Origin: Acidithiobacillus sulfurivorans | GTDB lineage: Bacteria; Pseudomonadota; Gammaproteobacteria; Acidithiobacillales; Acidithiobacillaceae | Assembly (NCBI RefSeq): GCF_018853815.1 | Contig: NZ_JAAOMP010000164.1 | Coordinates: 1-64,000, forward strand | Reading direction: 5' to 3' | Length of the DNA: 64,000 bases | Made by a program: the position numbers and the translations under genes | Shown: piece after piece, positions 46,930 through 55,783 of the stretch | How the letters are laid out: each line of letters starts with the position of its first letter | How positions within the stretch are numbered: position 1 is the first letter of the stretch | Notes under the pieces: generated by a model | The model's database searches: none | Seen by the model: the letters and a program-made list of their open reading frames with translations, nothing else | Told to the model about the DNA's origin: nothing

Positions 46930-47713
46930 GGCTGCTCATAAAGTCGATCATCTGTAGATCCAGCATCTGTTGCAAGAGCTTATGCATTTGCTCTGCAAAT
47001 GTTTGGGCATTGCCTTCAATCTTCCCGTGGTCTAGCCAATGCTGGAAGATGGCGCTTCCAGATTGCGGGTCTGCATCCAGACTGACCAGTATTTGCAGGC
47101 TCAAGGCATCAGGCTCCAGCATCTGGACAGCGTCGTCACGGTCCCGATAAAGGTACAGGGAAACCGGATTCGGGTCGAGAACGGGGGCTGCGGAGAATGT
47201 TGGCCGCAATATCAGTTGCTGGACAGGATAGACATACTGAACCAGCGCATGAACCGTATTCAGCCGTAGAGGGGTGGTCCAGGGGTCCTGCGCTTCTGAT
47301 CCGGTGTACTCGGGGAGTGTATTATTGGCCTGGGCAACACCCAGAGCCAGTTCCAGCCATTCCAGGTGCGCCAGTTCCAGAGCATAAGACAGATCTTGTT
47401 GAAGGCGTTCTGGGGTTTGGCTCAGATAGGCCATAAATTCATCGGGAATCTGTCGAAAAAACGGACTGCGACAGGCATGTTCAGCAATGAAGGCATCTCG
47501 CCAGCGCAGATATTGGGCTTCACCCAGGCAGCGTATCCACAGAGGAAAACAGGCACGCAGGGCGGCATCAAAATTACCCACCAGAAGCTCCCGGTAAAGT
47601 TCTACCGCCTGGGCATCCATAAATCCTGGACAGGGTTGCTGGACCGGATTGCGCAGATGGGCAGTCAGTATCCTGAGCCGATCCTGTTCATTGGGCGTAT
47701 CAAAAATCCGCAT
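46904..47713 (-). CDS. bufC: DUF2063 (BufC/HvfC-type) partner of the MNIO enzyme
   Basis: This 269-residue protein has the DUF2063 domain in its N-terminal part (MDAQAVELYRELLVGNFDAALRACFPLW and YLRWRDAFIAEHACRSPFFRQIPDEFMAYL) and a C-terminal beta-rich region (PVSLYLYRDRDDAVQMLEPDALSLQILV). In known RiPP systems, such proteins pair with DUF692 enzymes, probably as substrate-recognition partners. The ATG at 47713 overlaps the bufB stop. The 3' end overlaps recC by about 26 bp. Confidence 0.85.
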   Translation of the reverse strand: MRIFDTPNEQDRLRILTAHLRNPVQQPCPGFMDAQAVELYRELLVGNFDAALRACFPLWIRCLGEAQYLRWRDAFIAEHACRSPFFRQIPDEFMAYLSQTPERLQQDLSYALELAHLEWLELALGVAQANNTLPEYTGSEAQDPWTTPLRLNTVHALVQYVYPVQQLILRPTFSAAPVLDPNPVSLYLYRDRDDAVQMLEPDALSLQILVSLDADPQSGSAIFQHWLDHGKIEGNAQTFAEQMHKLLQQMLDLQMIDFMSSHDSRTLHD

Positions 47714-48545
47714 GGGCTGCTGTTTGCGGTGCAATTTTTCGGGCCTCGCGCAATAAATCCGTCAGGGGCGGGATTTGGTTATCCCATTCCAGCAGGGTTG
47801 GCTTGGGGCCAAATTGCTCCCGACTGTGTTGCAGCAGTTTCCATACGGCAGGGTCCACAGCAGCATCGTGGGTATCAATCAGCCAGCCGTTCACATGCTG
47901 CTGGTGTCCGGCGAGGTGTTGATAAACGATGCGTTCTGCGGGCAAAGTCTGCAAAAATTCCAAAGCATCGTAGTGATGGTTGCAACTGTTCACATACAGG
48001 TTGTTGAGGTCCAATAACAGGTTACAGCCAGATTTTGCCAGCAGCCCCAAAAGAAAGTCCTGCTCGCTCATGGTGCTGTGCGTGTAGTCGCCATAGTAGG
48101 CTGTGTTTTCGATAATCAAGGGCATTTTCAGGTAATCCTGGACCTGCATCACCCGCTGCGCGACATATTCCAGCATTTCTTCCGTCAGCGGTAGGGGCAA
48201 TAAATCGTAAAGTTGACCCCGGTCGGCGCAAAAAGCCAGATGCTCACTGTAGTGCTGAATGCCGTGCTCTTGCATGAAGTCGCCCACGGCTTCCAGGAGA
48301 TCCACATCGAGCGGTTCCGGCCCGCCGATGGATAGGGAAAGACCGTGACAAATAAAAGGGTAGGTATCCGTCAATTGACGGAGCTGCTGTTCCGGGCGGC
48401 CACCAAAGCCAATCCAGTTTTCTGGAGCCAGTTCAAAAAAACGGATATCACTTTGGGGATGGGTCAGTAAGTCGTCCAGAAACTCCCTGCGCAGGCCAAG
48501 GCCAATGGCATTTTCAGGCAGACCGGCGCCATGCGTTCCCGTCAT
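47700..48545 (-). CDS. bufB: DUF692/MNIO multinuclear iron oxidative enzyme (BufB-type)
   Basis: This 281-residue TIM-barrel-like enzyme of the MNIO (DUF692) family oxidatively modifies cysteines of a precursor peptide. Metal-ligand motifs appear in the expected order: ICHGLSLSIGG (His67), YSEHLAF (Glu101-His102), IENTAYYG (Glu146), LLDLNNLYVNSCNH (Asp179, His190), HLAGH (His210, His214), DTHDAAV (Asp224, His226) and LEWD (Glu253). All are present, so it looks functional. It lies 65 bp after a cysteine-containing secreted peptide gene and overlaps bufC by 14 bp. Confidence 0.93.
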   Translation of the reverse strand: MTGTHGAGLPENAIGLGLRREFLDDLLTHPQSDIRFFELAPENWIGFGGRPEQQLRQLTDTYPFICHGLSLSIGGPEPLDVDLLEAVGDFMQEHGIQHYSEHLAFCADRGQLYDLLPLPLTEEMLEYVAQRVMQVQDYLKMPLIIENTAYYGDYTHSTMSEQDFLLGLLAKSGCNLLLDLNNLYVNSCNHHYDALEFLQTLPAERIVYQHLAGHQQHVNGWLIDTHDAAVDPAVWKLLQHSREQFGPKPTLLEWDNQIPPLTDLLREARKIAPQTAAHADF

Positions 48546-48610
48546 TTATGCGGCTTCAAGCAGTGCTGATTTGGCTAACATGGGCTTCATAAACGACGGA
48601 GGCGGTACAA

Positions 48611-48955
48611 TCAGGAAGCCATGGCCGACTTGTGCATCTTTTCCATGGTTTTCTTGCCGCATTTTCCGTCATGGGCCTTGATGGCCGCTTTGCTGACGCA
48701 ATGTGCCTCTTTTGCCTTGGCGTTATTTCCAGCTTTAGGGGCCATCTTGTTCATGTTTTTTGAGCAATTGCCTTCCTGTTGACCCTTGCCCATCATCTGC
48801 GAGCAATTACCTTCATTTTTGGCGCTACTGCTCATCATGGCTACTGGCTGCAGGGTTGCCGCGCCAGTGGTGGCAGCAATGGCTGTTACCGGTAATGCCG
48901 CCATGGACAAAGCAAAAGCGGAACCAAGTGCAGCAGAAATATAGGTTTTTTTCAT
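48611..48955 (-). CDS. bufA: bufferin-type (BufA/HvfA-like) RiPP precursor
   Basis: This 114-residue secreted precursor has a signal peptide ending about AIA-ATT. The mature part holds four cysteines (51, 64, 86, 99), two in EGNC repeats (EGNCSQMM, EGNCSKNM), one in EAHCVSKAAIK and one in HDGKCGKK, among many Lys, Met and Asn residues. Bufferins are exported peptides whose cysteines are modified by MNIO enzymes and that bind copper; bufB lies directly downstream. The GAGGA before the start is a good ribosome site. Four cysteines are few for this family, and the EGNC spacing is not the textbook EGKCG repeat. Confidence 0.78.
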   Translation of the reverse strand: MKKTYISAALGSAFALSMAALPVTAIAATTGAATLQPVAMMSSSAKNEGNCSQMMGKGQQEGNCSKNMNKMAPKAGNNAKAKEAHCVSKAAIKAHDGKCGKKTMEKMHKSAMAS

Positions 48956-48983
48956 GACAAATCCTCAACAAAGTGGGTTTTTA

Positions 48984-49012
48984 GGGGGCGGGCCATGGTG
49001 GCTCCCACCCCC
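48984..49012 (-). other. GC-rich hairpin upstream of bufA
   Basis: GGGGG-C-GGG at 48984-48992 pairs with CCC-A-CCCCC at 49004-49012 (eight GC pairs with one mismatch, 11-base loop). It lies 28 bp upstream of the bufA start and 22 bp after the stop of the previous gene. No T-run follows on the minus strand, so it could be a leader element for bufA or a weak terminator. Confidence 0.4.
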
Positions 49013-49034
49013 CAGCTTGACTACGAGCAATCTC

Positions 49035-49442
49035 TCACAGCACATGAAATCCTGCAACCTTGTTGTAAATAAAGGTAATCTGAATCAGAATCTGATGGCC
49101 GTTGGCCATGGTCAGGCGCCATATTCCGCTCCGGTATTTTCCTTCATTCAGAGTGGTCACATAATTTGCCGTCCAGTGTTTTTGCAGGCCCAATTTTTCA
49201 TCAAGCCTGGCAGCCGTTTCCTTAAAGCTTTGCGCTGAGGCTGCTGTCGTGAACTGGGTATCTGCATTTTGTGTCCACAGGTTGAAATCCTTGTGAACCA
49301 GGGCTGTCATCAGGCGATCAAATTGTTTCTGGCTGTGATCAGGCGCCGAAATACTGCAGTCGCCGGAACTGGCCGCCCATGCATTCTGAAAGATAAACGG
49401 CGAAGTGCTGCACAGTAATATCAGTAAAGCTCTTTTCAGCAT
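49035..49442 (-). CDS. small exported protein, possible NTF2-like fold
   Basis: This 135-residue protein has a signal peptide (LILLCSTSPFIFQNAWA). The mature part has a helix-strand pattern (FDRLMTALVHKDFNLWTQN, FKETAARLDEKLG, KYRSGIWRLTMANGHQILIQITF) that resembles small NTF2/DUF3887-like exported proteins, though no match is certain. AAGGAAAACAGG precedes the start. It is upstream of bufA in the same direction, which may or may not be functional. Confidence 0.6.
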   Translation of the reverse strand: MLKRALLILLCSTSPFIFQNAWAASSGDCSISAPDHSQKQFDRLMTALVHKDFNLWTQNADTQFTTAASAQSFKETAARLDEKLGLQKHWTANYVTTLNEGKYRSGIWRLTMANGHQILIQITFIYNKVAGFHVL

Positions 49443-49509
49443 CCTGTTTTCCTTTTTTCAATCGTAAAGAGTGAAATTTCAGTAAATCATTTATGCTACA
49501 AGAAGAGGC

Positions 49510-50055
49510 TTACCAGCGACCCCGAGGCCAATATCCCCAACCGGGTCCGTACCAACCAGGAAAAAAACCAAAGCCGGTTCCGACAAAAACCTGTTGCTCC
49601 ACCTGTGCACGGGGCGGTTCTATAGGCCACAAATACACAGTATTCGCTGCCAGTTTGGGATAGGTATAACTGAACTGACCTACATCATGGTGCTCAGTGC
49701 CGGTAATCATTCCGATAAATGTGACCTCACGGTCGGGGCGATAAAGCATGGGATCATAAAAACCGGGTGCACAGGCCACGAAGCGACCAATATGCGCCTC
49801 ACCTTCTTCCGACTGGGGCCTGCCATTATTATGCAGGGGCTCACCCAGCACGGTGAAGCAGGTTTGCTGCGTTTCAGGTCGGGTTTCAATGATTTTGCCA
49901 CCCCAGCGAACCTGATGACCATTGAAGTTGCCGCTTTGTGCGGCGACAGGGGTGATGTTTGGGAAACTACCACTGACCGGAGTAACTGTTGCGCAACCGG
50001 AAAGGCAGGCCGCACTGATCAGGGTGGTCCAGAAAGCCAAGCGTTGCTTCGTCAT
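49510..50055 (-). CDS. slp: Slp-family outer-membrane lipoprotein
   Basis: This 181-residue lipoprotein has a lipobox (CLSGC). The mature part has the Slp pattern: VRWGGKIIETRPETQQTCFTVLGEPL, then a segment GEAHIGRFVACAPGFYDPMLYRPDREVTFIGMITG. A glycine/tryptophan/proline tail (FGFFPGWYGPGWGYWPRG) closes it. Slp proteins are starvation- and acid-induced outer-membrane lipoproteins. The start at 50055 is taken because GGAG lies eight bases upstream. Confidence 0.88.
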   Translation of the reverse strand: MTKQRLAFWTTLISAACLSGCATVTPVSGSFPNITPVAAQSGNFNGHQVRWGGKIIETRPETQQTCFTVLGEPLHNNGRPQSEEGEAHIGRFVACAPGFYDPMLYRPDREVTFIGMITGTEHHDVGQFSYTYPKLAANTVYLWPIEPPRAQVEQQVFVGTGFGFFPGWYGPGWGYWPRGRW

Positions 50056-50146
50056 GATTTTGCTCCGCAAAAATGAGACTGACCCGCATATTGACCGACA
50101 TGATCCTGGATTGGTTCAAAGCCAGTCCAAGTCCTTGAATTTTAGC

Positions 50147-50515
50147 TTAACGGGAAGTTCCCGGTCTACCGCCGTTGGTTTTGCTCCGACTCCCCCAGTA
50201 GCTGACAGCAAACAGAATGATTGCCATGACCAGTTCCTGCGCAGCCGGGATCAGCCATCCTCTGGGCCAGGACTGAAACAGAACCATGGCAATGGTCAGC
50301 GCGCCGAGGAGAATCATGACTCCGGCCAGACGCGACAGTACCGTAAATACATTTTTTGCGGTGAATATGCCAATGCCGCGATGAACGCCGATCCCGCGCA
50401 GGAAACTGTCGAGTTTTTGTGGCGAAATCAGATAGACCAGTGCCAAGACCAGAAAGGCAAGGATGCCCAGTGCAATGATGACTCCAATAATACTCATGAT
50501 ATTGACCATGGGCAT
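50147..50515 (-). CDS. hypothetical inner-membrane protein
   Basis: This 122-residue membrane protein has three to four hydrophobic segments: VNIMSIIGVIIALGILAFLVLALVYLI, VLSRLAGVMILLGALTIAMVLF and IPAAQELVMAIILFAVSYW. A short basic C-terminus (KTNGGRPGTSR) follows. No family is recognised. The start has a GGAGGA ribosome site. It is separate from slp by about 90 bp. Confidence 0.65.
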   Translation of the reverse strand: MPMVNIMSIIGVIIALGILAFLVLALVYLISPQKLDSFLRGIGVHRGIGIFTAKNVFTVLSRLAGVMILLGALTIAMVLFQSWPRGWLIPAAQELVMAIILFAVSYWGSRSKTNGGRPGTSR

Positions 50516-50746
50516 GACGGCTCCTCCATGTGGATTCTTCCTGAACAGTATACCCTATCTGACCATGTCCCGGACCAAAAGTTGGTTCCAATTGCGTCGG
50601 CTAAAAATGATGGCTGTCTTCCTGCAGTTCGGCAAAACGCGCTGCGAGAAAATCTATCCCGGATAGCGACACCCACTACTCATGTTTTGGATCAATATCT
50701 ATAATGAATAGCGTAGCCAGTATGGACGCTTTTCAAGGAGATCAGC

Positions 50747-51613
50747 ATGAAAAAAATATTGGGTATTTATGATGCACCGCCTTCCCATTGGGTTGGAGAT
50801 GGCTTTCCGGTCAGTTCGATGCTTTCTTATCATCAACACGGCAAAATGTTGAGCCCTTTTCTGCTGCTGGATCATGCCGGGCCTATGCATTTTACGCCCA
50901 GTGAACAGGCGCGTGGCGTGGGCACCCATCCCCATCGGGGTTTTGAGACAGTCACCATTGTCTATAAGGGCGAGGTCGCGCACAAAGATTCAACCGGTCG
51001 CGGCGGAATAATTGGCCCCGGCGATGTGCAATGGATGACTGCGGGCTCAGGAATTTTGCATGAGGAGTTCCATTCGCCAGCATTCACGGCAGCCGGGGGC
51101 GAGTTGGAGATGGTGCAACTCTGGGTGAATCTTCCGGCGCGTAACAAAATGACGACGCCTGCTTATCAGACCATTGTGAATGGAGATATTCCGCAAGTGC
51201 GTTTGCCGGAACAGGCTGGATTATTACGCGTGATTGCGGGTGAATATGCCGGAGAAAAAGGCCCGGCACATACTTTTTCGCCGCTACAGGTCTGGGATAT
51301 TCGCCTGCAGGCGGGGAGTCGCAGTCAATGGACGCTGCCTGAAGGATGGAATGTGGCGCTGGTGCTGTTGCAAGGAGAAGTGACGGTGAACAGTGAAAAT
51401 GTGTTACGGGCCTCGCAAATGCTGGTGCTGGATGCTGCGGCCCAGGATTTTTCCATCGAAGCCCACAGTGATGCGGTGCTTTTGCTGCTCAGTGGCGAAC
51501 CGCTTGATGAGCCTATTGTTGGATATGGTCCATTTGTGATGAATACGGAAGCGGAAATTCAACAGGCCATTGCAGATTTCAGAAGTGGCCGTTTTGGGCA
51601 GATGGAACAATGA
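50747..51613 (+). CDS. pirin-family protein
   Basis: This 288-residue double-cupin protein has the pirin metal-binding region with GVGTHPHRGFETVTIVYKGEVAHKDSTGRGG and ILHEEFH. Pirins are iron-binding; some are quercetinases and others regulators, so the activity here is open. AGGAG precedes the start. It is convergent with the TMEM175-like gene, with 3 bp between stops. Confidence 0.92.
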   Translation: MKKILGIYDAPPSHWVGDGFPVSSMLSYHQHGKMLSPFLLLDHAGPMHFTPSEQARGVGTHPHRGFETVTIVYKGEVAHKDSTGRGGIIGPGDVQWMTAGSGILHEEFHSPAFTAAGGELEMVQLWVNLPARNKMTTPAYQTIVNGDIPQVRLPEQAGLLRVIAGEYAGEKGPAHTFSPLQVWDIRLQAGSRSQWTLPEGWNVALVLLQGEVTVNSENVLRASQMLVLDAAAQDFSIEAHSDAVLLLLSGEPLDEPIVGYGPFVMNTEAEIQQAIADFRSGRFGQMEQ

Positions 51614-51616
51614 TGA

Positions 51617-52195
51617 TCATTCTTTGCTATCGATAAGCAGGTTTTCGATCCGGCGATCTGGAATCAACCATAAAAAAGCGAGTCCCAGATAAATAAGTTT
51701 GGCTCCTGTGGGTGACCATTGGGCCGAAATGATACCTATGAAATAGAAGATGGGTGAGACTTTTCCTTTCCAGTCCCGACCAATGGCGCGCCGCAAGGTC
51801 GGTGCTCCGGCTGCGATAATGCGTTGCTGAAGGATGAAATAGGCAATGGCAGCCATGAAAAGGACCACGCCGTATAATTCCGTAGGCGCTGTGGCGAAAT
51901 GGTTTTCACCCATCCAACTGGTGACGAAGGGAAAAAGTGATAACCAGAACAGCAGATGCAAATTGGCCCAGAGAATACTGCCGGTGATTTTCCCACTGGC
52001 TTGCAGCATGTTGTGATGGTTGTTCCAGTAAATACCGACGTAAATAAAGCTCATTATGTAGCTGAGAAATACGGGCAGCACGGGTAACAGTGCTGCCATA
52101 TTTTCCCCGTGAGGGACCTTCATTTCGATGACCATGATGGTGATGATGATGGCAATGACACCATCACTGAAGGCTTCTAAACGGTTTCTGCCCAT
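51617..52195 (-). CDS. TMEM175-type (DUF1211) potassium-channel-like membrane protein
   Basis: This 192-residue protein starts with RLEAFSDGVIAIIITIMVIEMKVP, the RxxxFSD signature of the TMEM175/DUF1211 family of K+-conducting channels, and has about six membrane segments (SYIMSFIYVGIYW, WANLHLLFWLSLFPF, TELYGVVLFMAAIAYFI). One domain is present, so it would assemble as a tetramer. Conduction itself is predicted from the family. Confidence 0.9.
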   Translation of the reverse strand: MGRNRLEAFSDGVIAIIITIMVIEMKVPHGENMAALLPVLPVFLSYIMSFIYVGIYWNNHHNMLQASGKITGSILWANLHLLFWLSLFPFVTSWMGENHFATAPTELYGVVLFMAAIAYFILQQRIIAAGAPTLRRAIGRDWKGKVSPIFYFIGIISAQWSPTGAKLIYLGLAFLWLIPDRRIENLLIDSKE

Positions 52196-52276
52196 GCTTT
52201 CTCCCTGACTGCCTGCAGTTATTTGATCATTCAGAGCATATTAAGCATGATTATTCCGTCAGGGAATATCTCGGGC

Positions 52277-53530
52277 TTACAAATCACCCCAATCCGGTTC
52301 AGCCAGACGGTATTGATCATTTTCATATTGATAGCGCCGTTCCCAGGGGCGCGGAGTGAGTTCTTCCCCGGTCTGTTTGATGGCCAGTACCTGATGCAAT
52401 GCTGACCAGTTGCGCCAGAAGGCATACGCGCAACCTGCCATATAAATGGCCCAGATCCGATAGCGTTTATCTCCGACCATGGCCGTAGCTTCGTCCTTAT
52501 GGGCTTCCAGACGGTCTACCCAATGAATCAAGGTCTGGGCATAGTGTGGACGCAGATTTTCGACATCAATCACCTCAAGATTCTGTCCGGCCATATCCCT
52601 GACGAGGCGCCAGAGGTGAGGAATTTCACCATCGGGAAACACGTACTTATCCATGAAATCACTACCGGAATGATGTCCCGCCTCATCGTCCTGCTGGCTG
52701 GCGGTAATGCCATGATTCATGACCCAACCGCCTTCCTTGAGTACCCGGTTGATGACCTCAAAATACTCGGGTAACTTGGCTCGACCCACGTGCTCGAACA
52801 TGCCGACGGATGACACCTTGTCAAAATAATCGCGTTCGGGAATATCGCGGTAGTCCTGCAGGCGAATTTCCACCCGATCGGCGAGGCCTTCCTTTTCAAT
52901 GCGCTCTTTGGCAAAGGCAAACTGCTCTTCACTGAGGGTGACGCCCACTCCCTGTATGTCATAGTGTTTAGCCGCCCAGGTCAGCAGGCCGCCCCAGCCA
53001 CAGCCAATATCCAGGAGTTTTTCACCAGACTGCAGATGCAGTTTGCGGCAGATGTGATCCAGTTTCTGCTCCTGGGCAACATCAATATCTTCTTTGCCGG
53101 TTTTGAAATAGCCACAGGAGTACACCATGTTGCGATCCAGCCAAAGCTTGTAGAAGTCGTTGGAAACATCGTAATGATAGTGAATGGCTTCCTTGTCCTT
53201 GGCTTTGCTGTGTAAGGCTTTGTGGAGAATGCCGGTTTTGGGCTTTTTGGCCGGAAATGCGTCGCTGAGGCCTTCGGCAACAGCAAGAATATCCTGGTAG
53301 CGTCCTTCAATGCCAATAGTGCCTTCCACATAGCCTTCGCCCAGTACGTCGAGAGCGCTGCCGGTGAGGAGCTGGGTAATGACCTTTGCAGATTTGAGCT
53401 GCATGGTGACCAGTGTGGGTTCATCGAAAGCATATTCGTGACCATCCCAAAAAATGACCCGTAAGGGCAGCGTCTTGCCATTGAGGCCTTTTTTGACATG
53501 ATCCAGAAAGGTGGTTCGCAAGTCTTTCAC
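52277..53530 (-). CDS. cfa: cyclopropane-fatty-acyl-phospholipid synthase
   Basis: Cfa methylenates unsaturated acyl chains of membrane phospholipids with SAM, which is a protection against acid. The 417-residue protein has an N-terminal lipid-binding region. The catalytic domain has the SAM motif LLDIGCGWGGL, YDIQGVGVTLSEEQ, and conserved GMFEHVG and FPDGE residues. Full length is present. A TATAAT-like sequence lies on the minus strand at 53601-53606, upstream of the start. Confidence 0.95.
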   Translation of the reverse strand: MKDLRTTFLDHVKKGLNGKTLPLRVIFWDGHEYAFDEPTLVTMQLKSAKVITQLLTGSALDVLGEGYVEGTIGIEGRYQDILAVAEGLSDAFPAKKPKTGILHKALHSKAKDKEAIHYHYDVSNDFYKLWLDRNMVYSCGYFKTGKEDIDVAQEQKLDHICRKLHLQSGEKLLDIGCGWGGLLTWAAKHYDIQGVGVTLSEEQFAFAKERIEKEGLADRVEIRLQDYRDIPERDYFDKVSSVGMFEHVGRAKLPEYFEVINRVLKEGGWVMNHGITASQQDDEAGHHSGSDFMDKYVFPDGEIPHLWRLVRDMAGQNLEVIDVENLRPHYAQTLIHWVDRLEAHKDEATAMVGDKRYRIWAIYMAGCAYAFWRNWSALHQVLAIKQTGEELTPRPWERRYQYENDQYRLAEPDWGDL

Positions 53531-53668
53531 GTAACAACTCCTTTAATTAGCAAGTGAAACAGTCACAAGTCCTCTACCGAGGCCGAAGCCCCTTGACTTG
53601 ATTATAGAACAATCAATTTCCGTCCATTTTGCACACGGTGCGAATTTGGGTGACGGAATGCACCCCAT

Positions 53669-55783
53669 TTAACGGCTGCCCGCACCGGCAACAATAACCA
53701 GCACCACAACCATGGCGATGAGGATGTAGCTGGCATAAGTATTTACATGTCCTTTATGCATTTTGGCGAGGCGGCTCGCGATGTACAGGGCCACGCGAAT
53801 GCTGGGCTGGATAACCAGGCGTTCGGAGATGTTGGTGATGACCTGATGATAACTGCGGGTCAGCACAAAGGCGCCGTGGCGTTCTTCGTTTTCTTCGATC
53901 AAGGGGTGAAAAAATCCCTGAAATACCACGCGTACCGGCGCAGCAAAGGTCGTGGCTGTGTAGGTCATTTCCGGACGCAGCTGGGTAAGTCCGGCATCCC
54001 ACAAAGTGTTACGGGTGACCCGGCGCCGGTGTATTACGCGTACCAGAATCCAAACGCTGCCAAGCATCAATACCAGTACCACAAAGGTGAGCAAGGTGGA
54101 CATGGCGTAGACCACAGGGGCAGGAGTTTGATCAAGATGCATCACGACCAGGCTGCGCAGGGGCAGAAATGCTGCGCCCAGGCTGGCCCCAATAGGGTCC
54201 AGGGCATGGCGGATAGCCATGGGAACCTGACTGGGAATATGGAAGAAATCAGGGACCAGAGAAACCGTGGGATTCGTCCCCAGCAGGGTAGCCGCCAACC
54301 TGGACAAGACCGGGATGACGAGGGTGGCTGCGAGGCCCAGTAGCAAAGCCAGCAATGCTAACAATCCCATGGGCAGCACGACCGTTAGAGGGGCTTTTTT
54401 GGCACTGGCAGCCTGTGTGGAGCGCGGCAGTCCCATCAAGGCGCTACCGGGGAGCATGATAAAGCAGGTCAGGGCGAGCCCGGAGGTCAGTGCCAGCAGG
54501 GCTCCGGAGAGCGCAAAAGTGATGCGCACGGGTATATCCGGTATTTCGACGACGCGTAGCAAGGATTCCAGCAATAACCATTCGCTGACAAAACCGTTAA
54601 AAGGCGGGAGTGCGGCAATGGCAAAAGCACCGACAAGGAAAAAGCTGCCCAGAGCCGGGAGGCGTTTCATCAGTCCACCCAGTTCATCCAGGTTATGCGT
54701 GCCGGTGCTGGCGTCAATGCCACCCGCGCCCAGAAACAGCAAGGTCTTGAAGGTAGAATGATTAATCATGTGATAGAGGCCTGCCACCATGCTGGCACCG
54801 CCCAGAAGAGGATGACCATAGGCGGCGAAGGTCAGGCCGGCGCCAATACCAGCGGTAGCGATTCCCATGTTTTCCACCGAACTCTGCGCCAGCAGACGTT
54901 TCATGTCTTTTTCAACGAGCGCATAGATAATGCCGATGAGTGCGGTGAGCGCGCCGCTGCTGAGAATAATCAGGCCGAGATGCGGTTGATGCAGAGCAAT
55001 GGGGGCGTCAATGCGCAAAAAAGCATACAGTCCCAGATTGAGCGTGGCACCGGAGAGTATGGGTGAGGTGGAGCGTGGTGCGGTGCCATGAGCCGCAGGT
55101 AACCAGACATTGAGGGGAATGATGCCGGCTTTCATGCCGAATCCGAAAAAGGCCAATAATCCCGCGACCATCAATAAGGTGGGAGACATTTCCGGAACCG
55201 CATGGGCAATTCCGGTCAGTTGTGGAGTGCCTGCGGCAGAGGCGAGCAGCAGCAGACTTACCAGGCCGGCCAGACTGCCTAATTCAGAAAGCGCGAGGGT
55301 GAGCAGTCCTGCGGCAACAGGTTTGCTTTGCCGGGTTTCAAAGGTGATGAGACCCCAAATAGCCAGTGCGGCCAGTTCCCAGCAAAAAATGAAAGCAACA
55401 ATACTGCCAGCCAGGAAAAAGCCGATCATGCTGGCTAAAGTCAGCATGGTAATGGCCAGAAAAAGGCCACGTCGTCCCGATGCATAAAGGTTGGCATCGT
55501 GCGTCACAAAGGGAATGGCAACGGCAAAAACACTGGAGGTGATGAGTATGAGCAGGCCACCCAGTGGGGTTTGAACAAAATCAAATGGGCCAATGATGGG
55601 CAGGCTGAGGGTAATCAGTGGCAGGCTCTGTCCTGCGGCAATGGCTATAATGCCCTGGATCCCAGCCAGCACACAGGCGCTGCTCATCAGCAACCAGGCG
55701 AGCAGTGCGGGAATCCGGCGGCCAGGAATCAGCGCCAGTAATGGACCAGCGGCAAAAAGCAGGTAAGCAATGATGTAAAGCAT
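53669..55783 (-). CDS. HyfB/NuoL-type proton-conducting membrane subunit
   Basis: This 704-residue multi-pass protein belongs to the antiporter-like NuoL/M/N family, closest in layout to HyfB. Its core has FFGFGMKAGIIPLNVWLPAAHGTAPRSTSPILSG with the conserved lysine, DMKRLLAQSSVENMGI, GLYHMINHSTFKTLLFLGAG and ALPPFNGFVSEWLL. Such subunits pump H+ or Na+. The ATG at 55783 overlaps the upstream subunit's stop (ATGA). A second gene of the same kind begins outside the window at the far end of this operon (62973-64000). Confidence 0.9.
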   Translation of the reverse strand: MLYIIAYLLFAAGPLLALIPGRRIPALLAWLLMSSACVLAGIQGIIAIAAGQSLPLITLSLPIIGPFDFVQTPLGGLLILITSSVFAVAIPFVTHDANLYASGRRGLFLAITMLTLASMIGFFLAGSIVAFIFCWELAALAIWGLITFETRQSKPVAAGLLTLALSELGSLAGLVSLLLLASAAGTPQLTGIAHAVPEMSPTLLMVAGLLAFFGFGMKAGIIPLNVWLPAAHGTAPRSTSPILSGATLNLGLYAFLRIDAPIALHQPHLGLIILSSGALTALIGIIYALVEKDMKRLLAQSSVENMGIATAGIGAGLTFAAYGHPLLGGASMVAGLYHMINHSTFKTLLFLGAGGIDASTGTHNLDELGGLMKRLPALGSFFLVGAFAIAALPPFNGFVSEWLLLESLLRVVEIPDIPVRITFALSGALLALTSGLALTCFIMLPGSALMGLPRSTQAASAKKAPLTVVLPMGLLALLALLLGLAATLVIPVLSRLAATLLGTNPTVSLVPDFFHIPSQVPMAIRHALDPIGASLGAAFLPLRSLVVMHLDQTPAPVVYAMSTLLTFVVLVLMLGSVWILVRVIHRRRVTRNTLWDAGLTQLRPEMTYTATTFAAPVRVVFQGFFHPLIEENEERHGAFVLTRSYHQVITNISERLVIQPSIRVALYIASRLAKMHKGHVNTYASYILIAMVVVLVIVAGAGSR

